A stretch of 64,000 bases of DNA from Neurospora tetraspora (lineage: Eukaryota; Ascomycota; Sordariomycetes; Sordariales; Sordariaceae). Shown here in pieces: positions 21,391-32,542 of the stretch; the stretch's first letter is position 1; each line of letters begins with the position of its first letter. The DNA is taken from assembly GCF_033439725.1 (NCBI RefSeq), contig NW_026944384.1, positions 1,612,001 through 1,676,000 on the forward strand, given 5' to 3'. A model generated the notes under the pieces. It searched no databases. It was not told where the DNA came from and was given only the letters and a program-made list of their open reading frames with translations. Made by a program: the position numbers and the translations under genes.

Positions 21391-23720
21391 TCACACAATG
21401 ATCGTTTCTTGCATAGTCCAACCTCTGAGAAACTCAGGCCCAAGGTTCTCAAACGAAATTTCGGGCGACAGTCCGGGAGGCAGTGGACGTGAGATGATGT
21501 TTACCCGCTCATATGCATCAGGGTACCCTTCGCCTCGGTCAGCAGGAGTGAGCACCATGAACTCAAGATCGTATACCCCTCGATCATCTATCCCTCGGCC
21601 AAGAAGGATGACACGGAAAGAATACTCGTCTCGGAGGGGTGATGATGAGGAAGGCCCCTTGTCTGTTTCGAGCCAGTCTGCGACCAAGCAGAGATCGGCA
21701 TTGCTGAGATTGTGAGGGTAGTACTTTATCCCCGCCGGCCACGTGAGTAAGAAGTGACAGTGACTGCGATCTCAGTCTGACCAAATCCATCCATCGTTGA
21801 ACCAGAAGTCCGATAATTCCCGCAGGGAGGAGCGACTGATTTTGATGAAGGAGGTCCTTTTGTATCTGGGCAGCCGACTTTAGGAAGCTTCCAGAGTAAT
21901 ACATCAGACGTATAGCCATGTATGCGTAAGGTACGCGGTGCTTCCTTCGTCATAGCTGAGAGGAGGATATCTTGGTATCTGCTTTCCCATAAAACTGTGG
22001 TTCCATCCACATATTCCATGGCGATGCTCTGGGTCAGAGGTTGCGTCTTATATTTGGACAAGGAAGCCAACAATGGTCCCGATAGCTCCCAAGGCTGCCG
22101 GAAAGTGATGCCCTTTTTAGTGGATTTCCCTACCAAATCTACCCACGACCAACTCGGGAAGAGACGATGTCTTAGTGGTCCCGGATAGGATATCTCCCAA
22201 GCTTTTATAACCCTCATCTCACGAGACACTACCAGGTTAACTCTCCAACATAGGCCGACAACCAGACTCGCTGTCATATCGATCTTCTCGAAAACCCGGA
22301 TGAACACACCACAGACGTTGTAAAGAGGATCTCTCATCATAGCTGCTTTCCTTAGAATCCCTTCAAAAGCTTGAAGGCCATCGCTTGGGTAGTTAATGTG
22401 TCGAGTGACGTATCTCCGGAAGGCGTTAACCACATATCCCCCTTCACGAATTCCGTTGATTGGGAAAAGGGAAGTTCTATTACCACTACCATGAAGGTAC
22501 GAGGTGTTGATATCCGTGGCAGGGTTCGCTGTTTTTGGAGTCCCAGGCGGTATGGAAATGCTCTCGAGGCGATGCATCAGGTTGCACTGGAAATAAACTT
22601 GATTGTCCTCAAAGCAAAGACGACGGGTGGACAAAAGGCCTTCTTGGAGAGTCCATGCTCGGGTATTCCATTTTGAGTCGCGAATCTTCTTGCAGATATC
22701 ATTGTTGATTGCAATAAGAGTTCGCGAACCAACGCGGACTGACTTCTGTGGCACTCTGGGCGTTGAGCTGACTTCTGGAAGTCCATAGGCTGGACCGTCG
22801 CCAGCTGAAGCAATTATGGTGACAGCAGAAGATCCATACACATCGTCCATTCTCTTCATCTGTGCAGCTTTGAGCTCGGACTCATGCTGTGTAATACAGT
22901 ACCTATCGACCCATAGGTACTTGAAGCCCAGCTCGATGGTTGTCGTGACTGCGTCCTCAATTACTTTGGGGGATGGCGAAGGAATCTTGCCGTCTTGCGT
23001 TGCTGTGGACGTATCGGTTCCCCAAAGATAACTAAGCGCCGTATAACTTCGATCATGGTCTTCGGGTATCTCTGCCCAAGGCATGATCTTTCGAGATGCG
23101 CAGTCAATAACACGGAACCCAGGAATATCCCGAATGCCATCTAAACCTGCGTGGCAGTGGCTCTGGTGATGCTGACGGCAAAATCTCAGCCACGACCTAA
23201 TGAGTTTGAAGTTTACTCGATCGTCAACTCTCCGGGCGGCTATTTTATTGTTTGAGTCTTCGTTGCCTTGTTCCATGAACTGATTGTCTTGGGCGTGGAG
23301 GGGCGCGTTTACATTTATGTCCAGGAGCAGAGTGTCATGAGGTACTATTCGCAATGCCGTCTGGGTGTCAAGGTCAATATTCGCCAGGTCCTCCTTGTAA
23401 CGAATCCAAGATTTGGCCCATCTCACACGGAGGAATAAGTGGTCGGAGGATGGATTCGTAGGTCTTAAGCTTCGGAAAAAATTCGCACAGAGGACAAGAT
23501 TCGTTCCCGATGCCATCAATGTGGCGTAAAGAACACACAGCACGGTAGCCGTCGATTGGAATACCTAGCATGTAATCGTCTGAAAACACCTCATCGAAAT
23601 TGATGGCTTTGCAATCGATGCAAAGCCCAGTGTCAGCTTGACTGGACTTTCCCAGGTTAGCGGGGATAACAAAGGATACTATTATAAACATTGGGAGGAG
23701 GTGCTTACTGTGATGTTCAT
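21391..23720 (-). CDS. HET-domain protein (heterokaryon incompatibility type)
   Basis: HET domains act in non-self recognition that can end in cell death after hyphal fusion. A likely first exon (23720-23709, MNIT) and 62-bp intron (branch GCTAACC) lead into SSQADTGLCIDCKAINFDEVF and CPLCEFFPKL, the usual Cys-rich start of HET proteins. The body has YTALSYLWG, LGFKYLWVDRYCI, MDDVYGSSAVTIIASAG and NTRAWTLQEGLLSTRRLCF, the standard HET signatures, with the usual aromatic C-terminal region after it. In place of the common DALCINQ the text reads DRYCITQ. The frame is not continuous: it shifts between the Cys-rich start and the body, and a further C-terminal part (WPAGIKYYPHN... to 21391) lies in another frame with no convincing intron between. 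The gene is therefore either partly decayed or has unusual splicing. Confidence 0.75.
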
Positions 23721-24000
23721 GGTATCTCTTTACAGCCAGGGTCTTCCAAATTGGATCCTTTAAGACGTAGTCGTGTGGTCGATTCCGTTGCCGGGTTTCA
23801 CACCTCGAATCTCTCGGTTTATGCTGGCGTTGGTGGCGGTAGCGTGTATCACCACGTGATCACATCACACCAACGGGAGTCTCGCACGTTGATAAGGCTG
23901 ACGCCTTTCTTCCATTCGTTATAATCTGCTGTAGCTATGATTCCGACACTATCGTCAACCTGTCTTGGGCATCGAGCGCCGTCACGACACCGGAACCACA

Positions 24001-24504
24001 TCAAGGCCCGTGCCAAATCTTTTCCAGGATCTTCCGAGCCTCGGGGTCATGTTGTGCGACTATATGAAAACAAAAACAATCATATTAGCTGAATTGTTCG
24101 AACCCGAAAGGAAAAGAAATTGCATTGACATGAACTGATGTGTACCTTGCGTGAGCCGGGCGATGACTTCTTCGATGGGGAATTTTCTTGACTTTTTGGC
24201 CTTCGGCTTGGTCACCTTGTTGGGTTTGGGACCGGAGGATGGACCTGCGGCGGACTCATCCTGGTGAAGTGGGCGAGCATTGGTTAGTTGCATGATCCAG
24301 ATGTTTGAAATGATTATGACAATTGCGAGGCTGTGCGATGGAAGTATAACGTACCTTCGAGGCAGCGGCGGTGCGTTCTAACTCTTCCAATCCCTTCGCA
24401 AGTTCCTCGATTTTCTTGTCGATCTCTGCTAGCGTGAGCTTTTTCTCTACAGTTGGGCGCTCTGCAAAGGACCTATGGGCCCATTCTTCTGGAAGATGCG
24501 TCAT
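24001..24504 (-). CDS. Small Lys-rich protein with coiled coil
   Basis: Three exons (24504-24355, 24260-24146, 24059-24001) give 107 aa with all junctions in frame and GT...AG introns of 94 and 86 bp. The N-terminal half (LTLAEIDKKIEELAKGLEEL) is a predicted coiled coil. The middle is Pro/Lys-rich (KPNKVTKPKAKKSRKF) and might carry a nuclear signal. The end (PIEEVIARLTQVAQHDPEAR) is an amphipathic helix. I do not recognise a family. The clean splice structure and conserved-looking ends argue it is real. A longer N-terminus upstream of 24504 lacks an ATG. Confidence 0.55.
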
Positions 24505-24511
24505 GTCTGCT

Positions 24512-25812
24512 AATTGTGTTGGCAGTGGTCTTGAAAGATGAATTTGAGGGGATAACAAAACCGAAAATGGGAGGATTGAAGGGAGAGAAAGGGAGAGAAC
24601 GGGTAATATGAAGACGGGTTTCTTCCCCTCCCCAAAATCTCAGGGAGTCACTTTTCCCAGGCATGTTCAACAGTTCGTACCTTCCCAAGCTCCAGATTTT
24701 GCTGGTGTGCCAGCAGTGAGAAAAAAAAGACGGAAGGAACTTCCACGCCATCATTCGCCCCTCCAAAATAGCGTAGGTATCCTCGCCAGGATGATGTGCT
24801 TGTCCCGTTCTTTCCCTGCTTGATGTGGCAAAATCTTGACAATTACCTCTAATCAGCACCACATCCTCAAATTTCGCCTGATCAAGCCTCTCCCCTTTCC
24901 CTAACAAAGGAACCAAAATCGAACCAGTATTGCCCTCATCAACATCGTTGTTCCCACTTGCTGGCACAGGTAAGCAGTTGCTAGCCTCCTTCAAAACCGA
25001 CGACAAAAAGCCCCCCTGCCTCCATCGAGAAGAGTCTGCCGTCACGGGTCGAGGTACGCCTTGACATCGTGCAGCAATTCGGTCCGTCCAACCTTCCTCA
25101 TTGTCGTGGTTCTCTGCACTTGTTCCTCCTCCACCGTTCCTCTCAGAAGACAGCCCCGGTTGCGGATTCGACGAAGACGGCGGTATCAGATCTTTTTTTT
25201 TTTTTTTGTAATGATCAAGAATCTCACGCAGCTCCCTGAACTCCTTGACCACAAACCATCGAGCTAGGATATCACTCAACGAACTAGCCCACGCCTCTTC
25301 CCGATCAACATTCATCTGCAGCAGAGCGCGCTTTTTTCGCCACTTCAAAAGCTTGCCGAGTCGAGACAGGTCACCACCTTGCGCCCAGGGTCTCCAACTG
25401 CAGCTTAACAAGTGGCTCAGCCCACCTGAAGTGAGTCCTAAAAACCAGAGGTAGAGGTAGAGGTAGTAGTGGTGCTGATGCTGATACGATACAGGTGATC
25501 GCGAGGGAAGTGAGGGGCCCCAGACGTAGGATAGGGCTGTGAAAAAGGGTGAGTCTTGTAGTGAGACTACACGGAGGCGGCCGGTCAGTTTAGTAGGGAC
25601 CCCACCCACTATCATGATTATCATCTGGGGCTCTTTGTTGTGTTTGCGGCGGGGTTGGGTCGAGATCGATGAGGCGGATGGAGCGTGAGTATGGTGGGAG
25701 TGGAAGGCTGGCCTAGAGGTACGGTTGGCTGTGGTTCCTTGCGGGTAGTCTGATCTTCATCCGCGGCTTTCTGCTGGGGTTTGGGCACCGTGATGATGGC
25801 GTCACCTTCCAT
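24512..25812 (-). pseudogene. HET-domain-like remnant
   Basis: The minus strand carries two HET-type signatures: SRSIRLIDLDP (near 25,660) and PFFTALSYVWGP (near 25,530). They lie in different frames only about 100 bp apart. A frame of 383 codons follows with no stop, but its text (simple YLYLYL and KKKKK runs, then ELREILDHY and a Gly/Asn-rich middle) lacks the later HET motifs such as DALCINQ. It is most likely a truncated or rearranged HET gene; an unresolved intron structure cannot be excluded. It overlaps the promoter side of the small Lys-rich gene. Confidence 0.5.
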
Positions 25813-26347
25813 GTTGATATCTCCTGCAGAACCAACACTTGAGAAAGGGTTGATAGACGATGATAACTAGCTGTCTCTGACAGGAACGCGATGCAATTGA
25901 AAGATGATCGACTGAAGAGTAGTCGTTGGAGCGACCCCCAAAACAGAGCCAAGGTGGCACAGCCACGTCGGCATCTAAGGATGGAGCAGTAAGCGCAACT
26001 ATACCTTCTTCAGCTTGAGGACAGTCGTCCCTCTTGTTCACGGTTCTTGTCATTAATAATATCTCATACTACTGTACATCAACCAACAAGGGCGGACCCA
26101 ATTACAATATCAATATTCGTCGTCGCCAGCCCGTACCAAAAAAGATTTGATGGTTAGGGTACGGAGACCTCCATCATGTTGAGGAAGAGGCCAGGTTGTC
26201 TTTCCCCCCTTTTATGTCCTCTTAGGTCGTTTCCCATGTTGCCGAACCATCTAAGCCATCCCACCCGTTTACCCTATCCCGTCTATTATATATCATTCAG
26301 ATCTCGTCATCAACATCTTTTCATCTTCATCATACTACCGCACGCAC
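25813..26347. other. Intergenic, no gene seen
   Basis: Between the HET-like remnant and the 3' end of the PXA-PX gene. Only short frames without features. Confidence 0.45.
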
Positions 26348-29300
26348 TCAATGTGTAACCGTCCTCACTGCCTGCAACAACATTCCAAACATCAGACCCC
26401 TCGCCACCTCCTCAATCTGTAAACAATCAAACAACCGTCCCAACGCCTCCCCAGTAGCCGACTGTCCCATGACTCCCGACAGAGCAGCGGGGACTCCACT
26501 CTCAATCAACAACTTCCTCGCCTTGACTCTCAACTTCTCCTTCTCCTCATCGCTCATCTCACCAGGCCATTGCGCCCGCTCCTCTTCGGTGGGGAGCGCG
26601 TTCTCCCTCAGCTTGCGCAAGTGTGCTGCAAGCCCGTCGTCCGAGGTGTTCGCGTCCAAGACGGACGACTGGATGAGTGACTGGATCGAGGAGAGCGAGG
26701 GGTTACCCGGCCGGAGGAGGAACGACTTGGCAGCCGCGAGAAGCGTTCGACGGAAGTTCCAGGCGGAAGACAAAGTGTAGAGCTCGTTGACGACTGCGAA
26801 GAGGAGTTCCACTGCCACGCGGGTTTCTTCCTCCGAGAGTTTGGGGTAGGACTTGAAGCCCTGGAGGGGAGCAGCGCCGGGTCCGGGACTACGGCTTTGG
26901 CTTCTCGAGTGGGAGCCAGGGCTCAGGGTGGGCATGGTTAAGGAGCGGGCGTGGTGGGGTGGGTAGTCGTGAATGCGGGAGCTGGGTGCGGGACTGACGG
27001 GAGAGTCCTGGTAGTTGTCTGGCATCATGTCGGGCGGAGGAGGGAGTCTGAGAGATTCGAGCGTGAGACTGAGCGATGATGGAGAACGAAGGGAGGGCGG
27101 CGCTCGGCTAGATGCACGGCTTTGCTCGCGACTGTGACGCGCAGATGTTCTCCCGTAGCGTGCTGACTCTACCTCGGTGCGGTAGTCACAGCTAGTCCGA
27201 CGATCCATAGGGTCGACCTTGCTGGGTTGCGTAGAGATGATGGAGGATTGTTGGCTGTCGATGCTTTCACGAATCCGATTCAGCGAAGCACTACTGTCTG
27301 GTCTGGGGATTGTTGACATGGAGAGACGACTAGCCGCAGTCACATCTTGAAGGGCGGACTGTGGTGCGCCAGACGTCGTATTTCCACTTGCAGATGAAGC
27401 CGCGTTCTTCTTGTGTCCGAGACCGATAGTCCCTAGAACACCGGTAAAACCGTCCACCAGGGCCTTAGAACCTTCGAGCGGAGCACTGGTCATGACGTCA
27501 AAGACGCCCTTTCCAATTTTCTCGAAAGCTTCGAATCCGGACTTTGGCCGGACAGGCATGTTAGCTGTATCCCTCTCTAGGAACTTCTTCATGCCCTCGC
27601 TCTCCGCCAGCGGCTTATAAGAGCAGGCATCTTTTACATAGCGTTCCAGCTCATCCCGAAGCGAATTTCTGGTAGCGCCCTTCCACTGCGGTAGCGTTTT
27701 GTGCTTAGTGTTGAACTCGGTGGCACCAGAGATGGCAGCAATGCGGCGCAGGACCTCGTGAAGACGCTCAAAGTCGGGGTATTTGCGCACAATCATCCAA
27801 CCTGGGTAAATCGAGGTGGCAGGCTCGATCTGTACGAGATAATCCCACCCAGGCTTTGAGCCAAGATTGCGGTCACCCGGCTCGTCCAGAATAGTAATAT
27901 TAGCGTTATGCAATGTCAAAGGTGGTGGCTTGGGCCGTTCCTCTTCGACCGGGGTCTCTGCCCGAGCAGGAGGGACGATTTGGTCAAAGCTGGTAAATCG
28001 AGAGGGCCCCGCAGGCCGAGACGATGCCTCCTCAGGTGTCGGGGAGCTCTTCCCAGAAAGAGGCGTTAGAGGTGTTTTGGAAGTGCCGCTAGAAACATTG
28101 CTTGACGTTAAACCCTTTGATTCGGGTTGGGTACGGGCCGCAATCGGTTGCACGGCAAGTTGGTGCTCCTCAGAACTGCGCTTGAACGCATCGGCAAACT
28201 GATCCGGCTCTTCCGCCACGACTGTTTGCTGTAGAGGCACTGAACCTGACTTGGCCATAATATCCTTGGCCTCCTTGTCTCGTTTTGACTCTTGTTCGGC
28301 AATCATTTGGTTGAGTTTCTTCATCTCTTCCATGAGTTCCACCTCTTCATCGGCTTTGCTGAGCTTCTTTTTGTGGGACATGGAAATGGACTCCTTCCGG
28401 CGCACCTTCTCCGTCTCGAAAGAGTTCCTGTTTCCTGTGGTGAGACCAATGTTGCCCACGTTTCCGTCAAAATCGGCAAAGGTAGCATCAGCGGCAGCGG
28501 CAGCGGCAGCAGGACCAGTCTGCATGCCCTCGTCAATAGCTTGGCTGAAGTCCGGTTCACCCTCCTCTAGCAAATAGACTATCCACGAGTTGATCCACTC
28601 GGGTTTGCAGCAGTTCTGGAGCGTCATTTCAAGGACGACTCCAGCCAGGATTTCCCTCAGGAACACTCTGGCAGGATCACATTCGTAGGTGGGCTTATCC
28701 AAGAAGGCCAGCAGGTCCTCAGCAACCATCCTAAACTTGCCGGCCTGCTGTCTCTTGTTGAGCAGTTGCGCAAGGTTCGAGTCGGGGTAGGACGCAAGAT
28801 AGGTGTACAAGGCATCGGCGGCCGAGACCTTGACGTCTGCAGGAAACTCGGCAAATGCATTGGTGAGCTCGGAGAGGAAGACAATGACGATAGAAGAGGA
28901 ATTTGTCAAGAAATCCAGAAAGGCGTCCGCTGGTCGTTTCCTCTTGAGGTGGTTGGAAATGGCGAGAATGAAGGAGGTCAGAGTTCTCTTGCAGGCCAGA
29001 GGGAAGAACTTGTCCGAGGGCACAAGCGGGGAGTACCACCACTTGACATATCCGCTGATGACGGCGTCGATTATCTCATTGATGGCTTCACGGGTTTCGG
29101 GCTGGAAGTCTTCAAGGCGGAGTGCTAATGCAGCTTCTTGCTTGTCGGCGTCTTGTTCAACCTCGGCCTTTGTCTTGGTCTCCAATAACCTCGCGATAAG
29201 GTCCACGCCCTTTTCTCCCTTGAGGGCCCGAGCTACTTCGGCGTTGCGCTGCTCCCATTGTATATAGCCGACGACACCACCAAATGCTCCTATTAAGACA

Positions 29301-29611
29301 AGTCCGAGAGGACCTAGTACGAAGTATGTAACTGCGCCGAGGCCGACAGCAACTCCGCCGAGGGTCCCGGGTGTTGCGGTAGCCAGAAAGCGGAAAGCTT
29401 GTGTTGCTAGGTCCTCCTCCTTGTTGGTGGTTGTGGATGTTGTATCCGAGGCGGCCGAAGAGAATCCTCCACCGCCTTTCGTCTCGTCATGGAAGTAGTC
29501 GTTATCTGCTTTCGCTTGCGGAACGGGATCGGCGGTAACGGGGTCTTTAGTCGTGGGGGAGCTCATAGCATCGGGTATGGCGCCCGGAGTGGGCGCATCT
29601 TTGTCGGTCAT
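26348..29611 (-). CDS. PXA-PX-nexin C membrane protein
   Basis: A single exon codes for 1087 aa. Order: an acidic/Ser-rich N-terminus; a hydrophobic hairpin at about residues 80-118 (GGVAVGLGAVTYFVLGPLGL region); a PXA domain at about 170-350 (AINEIIDAVISGYVKWWYSPL, then LTSFILAISNHL); a charged linker; a PX phosphoinositide-binding domain at about 565-690 (YLVQIEPATSIYPGWMIVRK, YPDFERLHEVL); a Ser-rich low-complexity region; and a nexin C-type domain at about 915-1060. This is the Mdm1/SNX13-14 type of architecture but without a visible RGS domain. Family members tether the ER to vacuole or endosomes and affect lipid droplets; that role is inferred from the family. It is divergent from the PC4/Sub1 gene. 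Confidence 0.85.
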   Translation of the reverse strand: MTDKDAPTPGAIPDAMSSPTTKDPVTADPVPQAKADNDYFHDETKGGGGFSSAASDTTSTTTNKEEDLATQAFRFLATATPGTLGGVAVGLGAVTYFVLGPLGLVLIGAFGGVVGYIQWEQRNAEVARALKGEKGVDLIARLLETKTKAEVEQDADKQEAALALRLEDFQPETREAINEIIDAVISGYVKWWYSPLVPSDKFFPLACKRTLTSFILAISNHLKRKRPADAFLDFLTNSSSIVIVFLSELTNAFAEFPADVKVSAADALYTYLASYPDSNLAQLLNKRQQAGKFRMVAEDLLAFLDKPTYECDPARVFLREILAGVVLEMTLQNCCKPEWINSWIVYLLEEGEPDFSQAIDEGMQTGPAAAAAAADATFADFDGNVGNIGLTTGNRNSFETEKVRRKESISMSHKKKLSKADEEVELMEEMKKLNQMIAEQESKRDKEAKDIMAKSGSVPLQQTVVAEEPDQFADAFKRSSEEHQLAVQPIAARTQPESKGLTSSNVSSGTSKTPLTPLSGKSSPTPEEASSRPAGPSRFTSFDQIVPPARAETPVEEERPKPPPLTLHNANITILDEPGDRNLGSKPGWDYLVQIEPATSIYPGWMIVRKYPDFERLHEVLRRIAAISGATEFNTKHKTLPQWKGATRNSLRDELERYVKDACSYKPLAESEGMKKFLERDTANMPVRPKSGFEAFEKIGKGVFDVMTSAPLEGSKALVDGFTGVLGTIGLGHKKNAASSASGNTTSGAPQSALQDVTAASRLSMSTIPRPDSSASLNRIRESIDSQQSSIISTQPSKVDPMDRRTSCDYRTEVESARYGRTSARHSREQSRASSRAPPSLRSPSSLSLTLESLRLPPPPDMMPDNYQDSPVSPAPSSRIHDYPPHHARSLTMPTLSPGSHSRSQSRSPGPGAAPLQGFKSYPKLSEEETRVAVELLFAVVNELYTLSSAWNFRRTLLAAAKSFLLRPGNPSLSSIQSLIQSSVLDANTSDDGLAAHLRKLRENALPTEEERAQWPGEMSDEEKEKLRVKARKLLIESGVPAALSGVMGQSATGEALGRLFDCLQIEEVARGLMFGMLLQAVRTVTH

Positions 29612-30550
29612 TAAAATCGGTTGTTATAGTACGCCAGGATCGGTCGGTAGGGCAGAAGTATTTGGAAGGATCATGGAGTCGTTGTCGTCAGTCGTTTCAT
29701 GGGCACGGTCGCAAAGGCGGGAGACGACGGGAACAATGGATGACAAGTCGTGGAGCTTCTAGTAGCCGTTCGTCTTATGTCTTATAGGGAAGGAAAAAGG
29801 ACAGGCCGCGCGGCGAGCAGATCGTGGTCAAAGTCGGGGTAAGGTCCGTGGGACAAAAGAATTAGAAATAGGAACAAGTGGGAAATGAGACGTCAATCAT
29901 GTTGTGTTTCGAGAAGTCTGGTGCGAGCGAAGTCCCTGTTCCCCCAGCCATTCCTCAACAATCGTTCGTCTCTGTGGTTTTCCAGGCACCGTAGTGGTAA
30001 CATTTTCAGGGGGATCTGCCCACACTGCCCCGGATTCAACGGGCTTCTTCCACCCCGGGCCCCGTACGGAGCCTTTCTAGCGCCCGGGGGTTGGAGCTTC
30101 CACTTGTGTCCTTGACAGCTGCCCAGAAAATGCAGACCCCCTGTCCGCCCCCTTCCATTTGGGGTCCAGATTCTGCACAGTGCACGTTTACAGGGCTGGC
30201 TGCCAAGCGCCAAGACTGCCCTGTTGACCTTGACATTCACTAACTTAGGTTGCACTAACAAATGCACTAACAATTACAACAGTGACCCCTCCACGAAGCT
30301 TCAGTTCACGTGTGGTCGCGTCGATATCAAGGGAGACACCATCGACGTCACTGCGTTTGCTTGCCGCGTTGACTTTTCTTCTTGTGTCTTCCCAAGTCGC
30401 CAGTCGCTCATTTTACACTTTACAAATACCTCACTTTAAATTGTGTGAAATATCTCGCGGCATCTCACCAAGTTCGCTGTTGTTTCCTCTTTCCAATCGC
30501 TCACTCGGAGTATCACTCCATCTACAAGGTTACACCTCTCAACAGTCAAC
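29612..30550. promoter_or_regulatory. Divergent intergenic region, PXA-PX gene / sub1
   Basis: 939 bp between two divergent ATGs. It includes pyrimidine-rich sequence just before sub1. No coding feature or named site was recognised. Confidence 0.4.
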
Positions 30551-31185
30551 ATGCCTCCCAAAAGAAGACAGGTCGAGGACACCAGCGATGCTGAGCCTCA
30601 GTACACCAAGAAGTCCAAGGGCAATACCGGAAAGGCTCAGCCTCAGGAGCTTACCAAGGGATCCGACCAAGACGGCAACACCTTCTGGGAGGTTCGTTTA
30701 CCAAGTCATCACCTTTATCTTGTAGATGAAGTCAAGCTGACATCCTCAACAGCTTGGAAACAACCGCCGAATTAGTTCTTCGGTGTTCAAGAATACCACT
30801 CTGGTCAATATTCGCGAATATTACGATGCTAACGGCAAGCTGATGCCAGGCAAGAAGGTGAGCTGTTCCTATCACTCATCTCTCACACTCACCAGTCGAC
30901 TAACCCCACCGCCAGGGTATCTCCCTCTCACTGGCCCAGTACCAAAACCTCCTCAAGATCATCCCGCAGCTCAACACCGACCTTCGTAAGCAAGGCCACT
31001 CCATTGAGGACCCAGAGTTTGCCGAGGTGGCCGAGCAGACCGACGCCCCCGTCGAGTCTCCCAAGGTCAAGGCGCTGGAGTCCAAAAAGGAGAACAACAA
31101 GAAGGAGAAGAAGCCCCGCAAGTCAAACATTGACGTTACCAGCGACGAAGAGGAAGCTGCCGAGGATGAGGACGACGACGAGTAG
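30551..31185 (+). CDS. sub1: PC4/Sub1 transcriptional coactivator
   Basis: Small nuclear single-strand DNA-binding coactivator of RNA polymerase II (and III). Three exons (30551-30691, 30753-30857, 30916-31185) give 171 aa. A basic Ser/Lys-rich leader is followed by the PC4 fold: NTFWELGNNRRISSSVFKNT, LVNIREYYDANGKLMPGKKG, ISLSLAQYQNLLKIIPQLN. The conserved VNIREYY and PGKKGISL positions are the DNA-contact elements of the family. The C-terminal tail ends in a long Asp/Glu stretch (SDEEEAAEDEDDDE), as in other fungal Sub1 proteins. Both introns are about 60 bp and in phase 0. Confidence 0.93.
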
Positions 31186-31810
31186 AGCAAATCGGTCCGC
31201 CAAGCGAAACATCTTTGGGCGTCGCAGAAATGGTAATATCGACGGGACGAGAGAAACATCCGTTACCGACCGATCCCTCCTTTTCTTTGCAGGCGCATTG
31301 CGGATACCCCCCTTCTCTATGTTTTTGCTAGGTGGCATATTTGGCTCGTCGAGTGCGTATGATCTTTTCTCTGTTCCGGGTTACAGGGTTTCACTGGCAT
31401 TTTAGCTTGTTTGGAGGAGATATAGGGGCGTTTGGTTCTGGATTCTTGCGGATTTGGACCGATAGGCGCGATGTCATATTGTTCGGTCCGAATATGACTT
31501 CTACGACTTGTTGGGCTTATAAGGGAGTAAGGAAACGGCGTTGACGGCTTATATCAGAGGTTTTATCTGTCTATGAAAATGTCTCACGACATACACAAGG
31601 CGTATATCCCCCAAGTGGGCTTTTGTCAGGTAACAAAAGCCAAATTGAAAAAAAAAAAATCTCCAAACCATGGAACAAACCAGCACACTTCTTGTATCCC
31701 ATTGTTATATCCTTTCTCATGCCTCTCAATTTCCAACAGTTCATCACTTCATCTCTTCATTATTCATCACCCATCACTCCTCCATCTTTCCACCCTCCCC
31801 CTTCTCACCC
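31186..31810. other. Convergent 3' intergenic region
   Basis: Between the stop of sub1 and the stop of the GNAT gene. No gene is supported. Confidence 0.45.
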
Positions 31811-32542
31811 TTAGGCCTTAGCTTCCTTTTGCTGTGCCCTCAACGCCTCCCTCTCCCCCTCCAACATGCCAAACCGAACCATATCCCACCACCGCTTCTC
31901 ATACAACACCGCCTCCCTCTCCCTCCCCTCCTCCACAAACCCCAACTTCCTATACAGCCTACACGCCCTCTCATTATACTCAAAAGCCGCCAACCAAATC
32001 CGATGCAATCCCAACCTCCCAAACCCCCAATCCAAAACCCAATCCACCGCCTCCCCTCCATAACCCCTTCCCCTCCACTCCATCGCAATCCCGACACCAA
32101 TCATCGCATTCCGATGATGTCTTTCTTGATCCCCACCCATAGGCGGCATCAGCGTCACGACCCCAATCGGCTTCGCCTCCGGTCTGGGGAACTCGCCTTT
32201 CAGCTTCTCCACATCCAACGTCGCCGTCAGCCCGCTCTTCTCAGCCTTCTCTTGAATCAAGGCCTCCCACTGAGCAATGTCGGAGTCCGTGGGCGGCAGG
32301 CAAATGAAGGCGCGGATGTGCAGCATGTGAGCGTGTTCGTAGAGCCGTTGGCCGAAGGTTATGGGTTGAGGGTTGAGGGGACGCAGGGAGGACATGGCGA
32401 TTGCGGTCGGGTCGTTGTCGACGAAGGTCCAGAGGGTGTGGCGGTCTATGGGGTTATCTTCGATGGCGCGGTAGATGAGGCGGGGGGAACGCCAGGCGTT
32501 GAGGAGGGTGGGGGAGTAGGGGGTTGTGGTGGTGGTGGACAT
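31811..32542 (-). CDS. GNAT-family N-acetyltransferase
   Basis: A single exon of 243 aa beginning MSTTTTTPY. The fold is recognisable by the acetyl-CoA loop IGVGIAMEWRGRGYGGEAV (R/Q-x-x-G-x-G/A) and the following GLHRIWLAAFEYNERACRLY and YRKLGFVEEGR, which are motif A and B of RimJ/RimL-like enzymes. It transfers acetyl from acetyl-CoA to an amine; the substrate is unknown. The N-terminal part (LIYRAIEDNP, TAIAMSSL) is typical of fungal members. A (TTGGG)n-like stretch lies just upstream of the ATG. An in-frame extension upstream has no better ATG. Confidence 0.85.
   Translation of the reverse strand: MSTTTTTPYSPTLLNAWRSPRLIYRAIEDNPIDRHTLWTFVDNDPTAIAMSSLRPLNPQPITFGQRLYEHAHMLHIRAFICLPPTDSDIAQWEALIQEKAEKSGLTATLDVEKLKGEFPRPEAKPIGVVTLMPPMGGDQERHHRNAMIGVGIAMEWRGRGYGGEAVDWVLDWGFGRLGLHRIWLAAFEYNERACRLYRKLGFVEEGREREAVLYEKRWWDMVRFGMLEGEREALRAQQKEAKA

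Noticed and set aside
24512-25624. 383-codon frame as a full HET protein
   Set aside because: Only the first HET signatures are present, in two frames; simple-sequence stretches explain part of the open frame.
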